Assembly: GCA_025175895.1 (NCBI GenBank)
Contig: CM046000.1
Location: 93,790,753 to 93,854,752, forward strand
Direction: 5' to 3'
Origin: Wurfbainia villosa
Taxonomy: Eukaryota > Streptophyta > Magnoliopsida > Zingiberales > Zingiberaceae
DNA: 64,000 nt
Shown one piece after another: positions 56,977 through 64,000 of the stretch (position 1 is the stretch's first letter; each line of letters begins with the position of its first letter). The position numbers and the translations under genes were made by a program. The notes under the pieces were generated by a model. That model worked only from the letters and a program-made list of their open reading frames with translations. It did no database searches and was not told where the DNA came from.

Positions 56977-59913
56977 ATGTCTAGGAAGCGGAAAACAGAG
57001 GCGACGCGGCTCGACGAAGTGGATCGGACGATGTATTCCACCTTCTGCAGCGCTGCCAACTCGCTTTCGCAGCTCTACACACAAGCCATGAACCAGCAGA
57101 AAGTCTCCTTCCAGGCCGGCGAGCGCCATGCTCTGGTTAGGCCTTCTCTTTCTTCCCGCCTTTACATTGTTTGCATTCATCTTGCCTCTGATCAAGTTTC
57201 TTCAATTTAATTTATATTATTAGAATTTTTATCTGGTAAAGTAAAAAAAAGCAAAGATGTGTTTCATCTCATTGCACATTCTTTTACCAACACAATAAGA
57301 AAACCTTTTTCAAAAAAGTCCAGAAAATAATTGTTGTATATGATTTATTTGCTTGTGACTCATTGGCTTTGCATATAGGCGGTGTACCATTTACTCCTGT
57401 TTACCTGCTTCTAGAATGACCAAACTAATTTTTTTCATTTGGCATCAGTAAATTAATTCAGAATGATTAAACTTGCACGATCATGATTTTTTAAGATATT
57501 ACATTGGCACCATAGAAAAAGGAATTCTTTGCCTGCCACACTTAATGTGGCAACGTAGCTTGTGTTTCATCGAGTAACTGTTTCACCTTAATCCTTATAA
57601 GCACAAACATCTCAGAATTATAGTTCCAAGGGAAACTCTCTCTCTTGTCAAGTAGGTGGACAGGTGTACTAGTCCATGCTTATTTTTAGCCATTGATGTG
57701 CGTAACCTTGTCTACTCAGTACTTAAACGACAAAACTGGTTGTTTGCTAATGTTTAGTGAAATTGTAATCATATATATTTGGTGCGTTCAATTAGAGATC
57801 AAGTTATAATTCCTTTATCTTATGTAAATAATGAAATAAAGCTAATTTGCCTTGTTATATTAGTTTCCCCTCTTCTTCAATTTACTCACGTTTGTCTATA
57901 TCTTAATAGACTGTAACCTCATTTGTGTCTTTCTATAATATTTTGATATTGTCTCTCCGAAGTATTGGTGGCAAAACTGGCATAGCCCGTGACGACAAGG
58001 TAGGGCATCCAAGTCCAAGCTCAACCTGACCATTTTTAATAAAATAATAAATATAAAATATAAAGAATAGGAATATGTATTGAAAATATATAATTTCTAA
58101 ATAGTCTCTTATTTATTTTAATTTTTCAATATATTTTTATATATTTTTCAATATGTGGGTTGGGCCTTGGGCTGGGCTCGCTCTAGTTCATGGGCCGAGC
58201 TACCTCAGTCCTTTCTAACCCACGAACCAGGCTGGCCAGCCCCTATCAGTCTGTGCCAGGCACATCCCTAGCCCAAGGTTGGGTCAAGTCAGGTCGTAGG
58301 CAGCCCAACCCGATTGCCACCTCTAACCTGAAACCTTATCTGTTACTGAAAACTTATTTTGTTAAATACATATATGCTATTTCATTATTCTTTTACAGGA
58401 AAAGCTTTATCAATGGATGATGAGGAAGCACGAGGAAGAGTCGAGGATTACTGTAGCTGATATAGTTGGCCACATTCAGGTAAATCATCTTTGATATTTC
58501 ATTTTACCATGTTCAGTGAAGTTGTATTTTCACGTCATTTCCTTGACTGTTTAACATTCTATACTCATATCGGTGCCGAATGAACACATTGAAATTGAAA
58601 TTGATTTTTTTTTCATGTATATCTTTTTTTGTGTTTGAATTTTATTCATTTTTGTTGTGATGTCAAATGATATTGTGTTTTCCTTTTTGTGTCTGTGATT
58701 TTCATCTTCATATGTTATTTTTTTTCTGTGATTCTCATCCTCATATGTCATAATCTTTTCTAACTATCTCTTGCTTGATTTATTAGTTCTTGTTGATGGA
58801 ACAGAAACCATACCTCCTTTACTCTTTTGGAATCTGATTTTGCATGTTTGATCAAATTAATCATTAGAAAAATCCTTCTAGCAGCATTAAGTTAATTAAG
58901 TGAGGGGCATTCTTAGCATTGCCAGTCTGCTTATTACCATTAGAGATCTTTCACGTGATGTATGCTTGCTTCCTATCAAGAGCTGTTGTTAGACTCTTCA
59001 CGACTGGGACCCCTAATGCTCCAGAGGTAGACTAACCATGTCTTGATTCTTTAATGTTGTATAAGCTATAATTTATTAGTTATTCATCATCTGATTAATG
59101 TGAGGAATATTTCATGTAGAATTCTCTTGAATTTTCAGATCTATGCTTATAATTTTGAAATTAAGTTGCCCCAATCTTGAAGATTTTCATCAAAATCCTT
59201 TGCCGGGATACTTCCTGCACATTAAAAGGAATTCATTGAAATACTGCATCAAAACTATTTGCAAGGACACAGAGCAATCAAACATTTGTAAAAACTAAAA
59301 GAATTCTTAGGTCAGTGTTGAACCTGATCCTCCATAAAGATTTCCTTTAAAAATTGAATACTGGATATGATACCTATATGATTATTCTAACTCATTGCCG
59401 GATATCATTTTCTTAACTGTTTTTGCTAAATCCTTTTGTTGGGCCAGTTTTTGTTTCGAACATTTCCCTCTTTCTTTGTGCTACAATAGAGGAGGTTGTA
59501 TTGATCGGATATCCTTTTGACAGAACGAAATGGATTATGCTGTTGACGATGCAGTTGGCTCGAGATCATCCTTCCAACACCAGTATCAAACAACAATGCA
59601 GATGACAAACTCGAGCATCCAGCATCCATCTGCTTTGTTTGGTCAGCCAACTGCTGGACTTGCTCCTCGAAGCACACATTCAGATCAATCAAAAAACTCA
59701 GTTTTCTCAAATGCTCTTTCCAGCCCCGTACGGAGGAGCCTTCAGCCATTTCACATTGATCAAGGAGGATTCTATAACAATGACGGCCTACCAACTGGCA
59801 ACACTGAATCAAGAAACCATGACCCAAGCCAAAACCGTGAAGCTAATTCTCTCAGTTCAAACTATTCGTCCATGGACATTCACACTGATAGTCCACCTCG
59901 GGGATCTTTCTGA
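56977..59913 (+). CDS. Plant-specific uncharacterised protein, 209 residues, three exons
   Basis: Exons 56977-57135, 58399-58479 and 59524-59913 join in frame with GT-AG introns (gttagg...ttacag, gtaaat...gacag) and give 53, 27 and 129 codons. Residues 1-53 hold a basic RKRK motif at 3-6 (possible nuclear signal) and RLDEVDRTMYSTFCSAANSL. Exon 2 adds EKLYQWMMRKHEEESRITVADIVGHIQ-type helical sequence. Exon 3 is a Ser/Gln/Asn-rich, probably disordered tail. I recognise the N-terminal block as a conserved plant family, often annotated holocarboxylase synthetase-like, although no biotin-ligase motif is visible, so I do not assign that activity. No stop or frameshift, the only intact gene in the window. 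No expression evidence; start chosen as the first Met of the conserved block. Confidence 0.88.
57963..58325. mobile_element. hAT-like MITE in intron 1 of the host gene
   Basis: The ends tattggtggcaaaactgg and cccgattgccacctcta form an inverted repeat around ggtggcaa/ttgccacc, the common plant hAT non-autonomous terminus. The interior is rich in ggcccaagc/gggctgggc strings. An 8-bp target duplication is not evident, so the edges may be decayed. Confidence 0.5.
58480..59523 (+). other. Intron 2 of the host gene
   Basis: 1044 bp, GT at 58480 and AG at 59522-59523, AT-rich. No gene or element seen inside. Confidence 0.8.
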
Positions 59914-60267
59914 GCCACGAATGCTTCAATGACAACTCATGCAGCCTTGGTTCTCTCTTCTGCAAATTTAACTGATGATATGTAGTGTATGTATGCAGTG
60001 AACTCTAATTATTCTTTCTTAGCAATGCATGTGGCATACAATGGTAGTCAAATATAATATGGGTGCTTATGTTTCATATTATGTTGTTTAGAGTTGAACG
60101 AGTGGTTTGCAAGCATTTGTGTGAAATTTGCCCCTTAGTCCTGGTAATTCTTTATATAGTTTATGGATGAATGGAAAAGGTATACTCTGTGGTAATATTG
60201 TTTTACTTTTGCACTCCCAACGTGAAAGAAGCATGTAGAGCTATTTTGTCGTCTTAGAGGGATGGTA
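59914..60267 (+). other. 3' UTR and downstream flank of the host gene
   Basis: Contains AT-rich stretches suitable for polyadenylation. The exact site cannot be fixed. No other gene. Confidence 0.5.
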
Positions 60268-60285
60268 GGGGGGGGGGGGGGGGGG
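60268..60285 (+). repeat. Run of 18 G
   Basis: An uninterrupted G homopolymer after gatggta. Such runs are prone to sequencing length error and can form G-quadruplexes. Confidence 0.9.
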
Positions 60286-60289
60286 TTTA

Positions 60290-61485
60290 CAAAAACGACG
60301 AAAGAGAAAGGAGAGAGAGAAAATTGCCTTATCATTTGAACTGACTTATTGATCCTTCATGAATGAAGGAAAATTGTTTTTATATAATGTGTTAATTAGA
60401 TTTTGCGGATGAATTGCAAAGGGTGTGATCTTTATCTTATTCTTTTATTTATTTTAGAAAAAGACTATATCATCCGATCAAAAGGCTTGTATCCGGATTA
60501 GGCTCATTTTGGAGATCATTTTTAACTGACTAAGCATACAATAGAGGGATGAGTTACTTTCCTATACAAAAAAAATATGGTTTTGCTGAAACAAACATAC
60601 GAAGATAGACTCATACTAGCATCCCACCACAATATGCACATCATGATTGGTCATATGTAAAACGTTTCAAGTAAAAAATAAGATGATAAAAATGATATTG
60701 ACGTCGCGGAAGAACTTAGTGAGACTTGGATGATTTTTATAAAACGGTAAACTAAATGTAATCAATTATGACTTGTTTATTTGGAAGAGAACCAAAGCCT
60801 TAGTTAATACTGAATCCATTTTGGTCAACAATCAACATTGGTTAATTTTAGTCAACATCAAATAAACACTGAATCAATGGTGGCCAATTATCAAAAATTA
60901 GCATTAGTCAACATCAATCAATTATCGCTAGTTAACATGTCATCTATTTGTCAACAACGACAATATCAATCACTATTATCAGTTGATCCCTTCCGACGGA
61001 AGGAATTGGGTGGCGATCGTGGTGAATTGTAATAATGAATAAGAATTAATTTTTGAGAATTATAAAATATTTCGGAGTGTCTCTTTTTCTGCTGCACTAG
61101 CTCTTAGTTCAGTAAAATATTCTTCGTAATTTATCTATCTTACAATAATTATGAGATCAATCGGTAGAGATCATCAGGATTGATCAATATTAAATCAATA
61201 TTGGTCAATGGTCAATCGACACTAGTCAATTATCTCCGATTAATATGTGGGTCAGTGGTCACTGGTCAACGTCCTCAATGCTGTGGGAAATAATGAGAGG
61301 ATGATGTGATAATTCAATTAGAACTCGTTTAAGGAGAGCAACTAGGGAAGGGTCATAAATGGGAAGAGCGTTGAATATTGAGAATAAAGAACAACCAAAC
61401 GACAGTAACGAGGTTGAACCGCTAAGTTTCAGCCTAATAGTAATTGACATAAGATAACGGATGAACAAAAATACAATCTTTGATC
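60290..61485. other. Intergenic, TTGAC/GTCAA-rich
   Basis: No coding frame. Two clusters of gtcaac, ggtcaa and ttgac (60825-60985, 61180-61275) give many W-box-like cores, most likely from local repeat amplification. Confidence 0.5.
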
Positions 61486-61509
61486 TAATAATAATAATAA
61501 TAATAATAA
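61486..61509 (+). repeat. (TAA)8 microsatellite
   Basis: Eight uninterrupted TAA units. Confidence 0.92.
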
Positions 61510-61576
61510 ATCATTATTCACGCGAACCTCACCCTTTTTTATAAATTAATAATATATTTATTTTTTTTATAAAATG

Positions 61577-62745
61577 ATAGTGATGTGGACACGGATTTTT
61601 TACTTCCTATATTAGGAGATCACGACGTCAAGGAGGCTTAGGGTCCTCTCCGACCGTAATAGTAAAGATTGATGATGACGATGAAAGTAAGCAACAGAGA
61701 ATGGTAATACAATATTTAACGTGGTTCGAAATTCCAAATTCTACTCCACAAGATGAGCTCTAGAGTGAGCTACGGTGCTAAACACCTCAACTATATAAAT
61801 CCTCCTTCTCGGAAGTGCTTTTGGATGTGGAGAAAACCTCTTACAGGTTACAAGGTATACAAAGTAAAGAGATGGATCCCTTTGAAACAACACTCCGCTT
61901 GCTTTTCCCTTATTTGGTCTCTTCTCCCCCTCTCTTGCTTGTCTTCCTTTCTTCAGTCTTCATATCTCGAAAATGTATAGATGGTTAGTGAATAAAAAAC
62001 GATCTCCTTCTCCTTCCTTCATTCCCCTCTTTTATACCTGTTCCCCCCAAGGAGTCAGTTGTGATGTAACAATCCACCAGGATCACTGTCCACATGGAAG
62101 ATCCTTTTTGCTTGAGGAATAATTTTATTATAAGGATAATAAATAGAGACTCGTGGGAGTCTTATGTGGGGTCTTAATTTGTTACCCCGTGTAACAAACT
62201 CCTACAAGCAAGCGCATCAAGGAATATTCCCCCTTTACTGTTATCCTCTTTTTCTCCTCTAAAGGTCTTCATTTTCCCTAATCACCTCTTCAGACTCCTA
62301 CACCAATTCGGCCATACCTCCCGGAGAACCCTGGGCTTACTCACCCGACGCACTCCTCTGCACCCTTCTGGTTCGTTTAAACCAGGGTGTATATGACTCA
62401 ACTTGATCCGCCGAGTTGATAGTTGGCCCCCACTCCGTCCATAAGGCCCATTCACTTATACTCTCCTTAACTCCTCGAGTCGCTTCCCGACTCAGTTCCC
62501 GGGTCGCTCCTTGACTATCTTCCTGTGTTGATTATTCGGTTTCTTTCTGGCCATCAGACCTCTCCGTCCTATCCTACGTCGCCACCTTATCAAACTCGGT
62601 TTCTTTTCCCCAGTTAGGTCTAGTTGAACTTGGTCATATATCACACACTACATCCTTCTCCTCCAACCTCACCTCAATGGTCGTTATTTCTCTATCCAAC
62701 TCCCAAATCAGGTTATAGCGGTATCATTAGCCACCCCCCCAATAT
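61577..62745 (-). mobile_element. Possible LTR remnant (minus orientation)
   Basis: The left part carries LTR-like R/U5 blocks seen elsewhere here in minus orientation (aacgtggttcgaaattcc, ctcaactatataaatcctcc). The right part is CT-rich promoter-like sequence. No clear TG/CA ends or duplication, so weakly supported. Confidence 0.35.
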
Positions 62746-63112
62746 TCAAATGAAGTTTTGAGTTTGACTTTCCAAGTGAAAGATTATACTCTGTCTTCCT
62801 CCTTATCGATCCTATTTTCCTCTTCAATCCTAGGTTTTTTTCTTCCTAATTTATCTTACGCACATAAGATATCTTATTGGGCTAATGGACCTTGCATCCC
62901 CCTTTCAGAAGGAAGTTTAAAAGCCAAAATCCTCAATAAGCTAGTCTTCATGCGGCGATTTCTTCTTCCCTAGCTTCGACTCTTCCTCTTCCTCCCGATG
63001 ACTTCCACATGCGACTGCCCTACACTTAAACTCCTAGCACCTAGGAGTTTCCTTTCTCCCACTGAACGTCTCTCTTCAACCCCAAGTAAGTGCCCTCCTT
63101 ACATTTTCCGCT

Positions 63113-63457
63113 ATGGCTTCGAAAAACCCTAGATTGACCCCTTGGTATGAAGATACCATCACACTCATCACCAATCACCACTATTTTCTCGATTCCAAGG
63201 ACATGTATATAGCTCCCACTATAAACTGTCATTTTACCTTTGACTCTTTCCGGCCACATCGTCCTCCCCCTGGCTATCACTGCTTCTTCTTTGATCAACT
63301 ATTGAACGACCTATACCTGCCTGTGCCCCAGATATTCTTTGAAATACTAGACTTCTATAAACTACCTGTCAACCAGTTGGCTCCCAACACCTTTGTAGGG
63401 ATTTTTTTATGCAAAATAGCATATGCGCAACGGAAAAATAGGATCCCTTCCAAGTGA
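63113..63457 (+). CDS. Gypsy-associated putative transposon ORF fragment
   Basis: 114 codons from MASKNPRLTPW to RIPSK. The stretch PPPGYHCFFFDQLLNDLYLP, followed by FFEILDFYKLPVNQLAPNTF, matches the plant putative gypsy-type transposon domain (PF04195, recalled from memory), found in a long ORF of Tat/Ogre-type Gypsy elements. The usual domain continues much further; here it stops early at 63457. No partner LTR, RT or integrase is in view. Treated as a transposon remnant, not a host gene. Confidence 0.6.
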   Translation: MASKNPRLTPWYEDTITLITNHHYFLDSKDMYIAPTINCHFTFDSFRPHRPPPGYHCFFFDQLLNDLYLPVPQIFFEILDFYKLPVNQLAPNTFVGIFLCKIAYAQRKNRIPSK

Positions 63458-64000
63458 TCCTTGCGAAAGAAAACCTCATACAAAAAAATAAATTTCTCTA
63501 AAAGAAAAACCTATCTTATAGGAGAATATTACCTTTGTTGCGTGCCCTTTTTAATCCCGCTTCTCCTTGGGTTTGTTGGATCTTTTAGCACGTTCAATTG
63601 TCCGTGCCTCTATATGTATCCACACGAGCAAGCTCTTGTCTCACAAAAGAAACTAGAAGAGCTCTCCTTTACTTATTGCTAGAGAAGTCCCTAAAGGAGA
63701 GGAAGGTAGGGAAAAAGAGAAAGGAAGAAGAAGACCACTCTTCTTGCTATACACTCACAAAAGCTACACAACCAAAGCCTCTCACCACCAAGCTCTCTCC
63801 AAGCCTCAAGCTTCCCCCCACATTGGCCGGCCACCCCATGGAGTGTTTTATAAGATTGAGAAAACCTTTCACCTCCTATCACATTCAATGCAATCAATTG
63901 CATTGAAAAATAACCCGGCCACATGTGGAGAAATTCCAAAGGTCAAAACCCTTTGTCTCCTTCCACCTCATCAAGCTTAGGTGGCATGCTTATGTGGCAT
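63458..64000 (+). other. Right edge, AT- and CT-rich, no gene seen
   Basis: May continue the Gypsy element at 63113. No motif or frame that I can support. Confidence 0.35.

Noticed and set aside
63113..63457. An independent host gene
   Set aside because: The sequence matches a Gypsy-associated plant transposon domain and is truncated.

Overview
This is a plant nuclear genome window. It is about 85% nested LTR retrotransposons, followed by one ordinary intron-containing plant gene and older transposon debris. Plant origin is shown by Ty1/Copia elements primed by initiator-Met tRNA, Ty3/Gypsy remnants, plant-type MITEs and a three-exon plant gene with GT-AG introns. A monocot is my guess; the species is not determinable from the sequence alone.

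Layout (names are mine). Two old related LTRs lie head to head: L1 (279-2922, minus) and L2 (2923-3147 plus 51850-52673, plus). Element A (3148-51844, minus, TSD gagtg) sits inside L2 and carries only gag. Two elements sit inside A. B (8054-16594, plus, TSD taatc) is a Sirevirus-type Copia with a near-intact integrase/RT/RNase H frame. C (17538-50994, minus, TSD ttact) is a longer Sirevirus-type Copia with decayed gag and pol and an extra envelope-like ORF. Two elements sit inside C. D (23642-35960, plus, TSD tttat) is another Copia inserted in C's RT; it is itself hit by solo LTRs S2 (TSD ggctc) and S3 (TSD tcatt). H (39051-48636, TSD gagtt) is inserted in C's gag. Solo LTR S1 (TSD cacaa) lies in L1. 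Every one of these insertions keeps a perfect 5-bp target duplication, so the order of events can be read directly.

H is the most unusual object. Two gag-only copies are joined head to head, so its outer LTRs are inverted to each other and both present their U5 end outward, yet one TSD flanks the whole 9.6 kb. It looks like two cDNAs joined end to end and then integrated once. The LTRs of several families here also share dense arrays of the palindrome CAGTCGACTG. In some paired copies these are replaced by short GATCG-type strings.

To the right of the nest are an LTR remnant (L3, to 53719), a Copia 3' end, a broken Gypsy gag (54430-54840) and a Tourist-like MITE (56050-56334). Next comes an intact 209-residue host gene (56977-59913, three exons) with a hAT-like MITE in intron 1. 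The last 4 kb is AT-rich intergenic sequence plus a Gypsy-associated ORF fragment (63113-63457). In functional terms, B and C are the only Sirevirus-like elements here that encode a polymerase. A and H lack pol and must have been mobilised in trans. All retroelement reading frames seen here carry stops or truncations, so none is expected to move autonomously.
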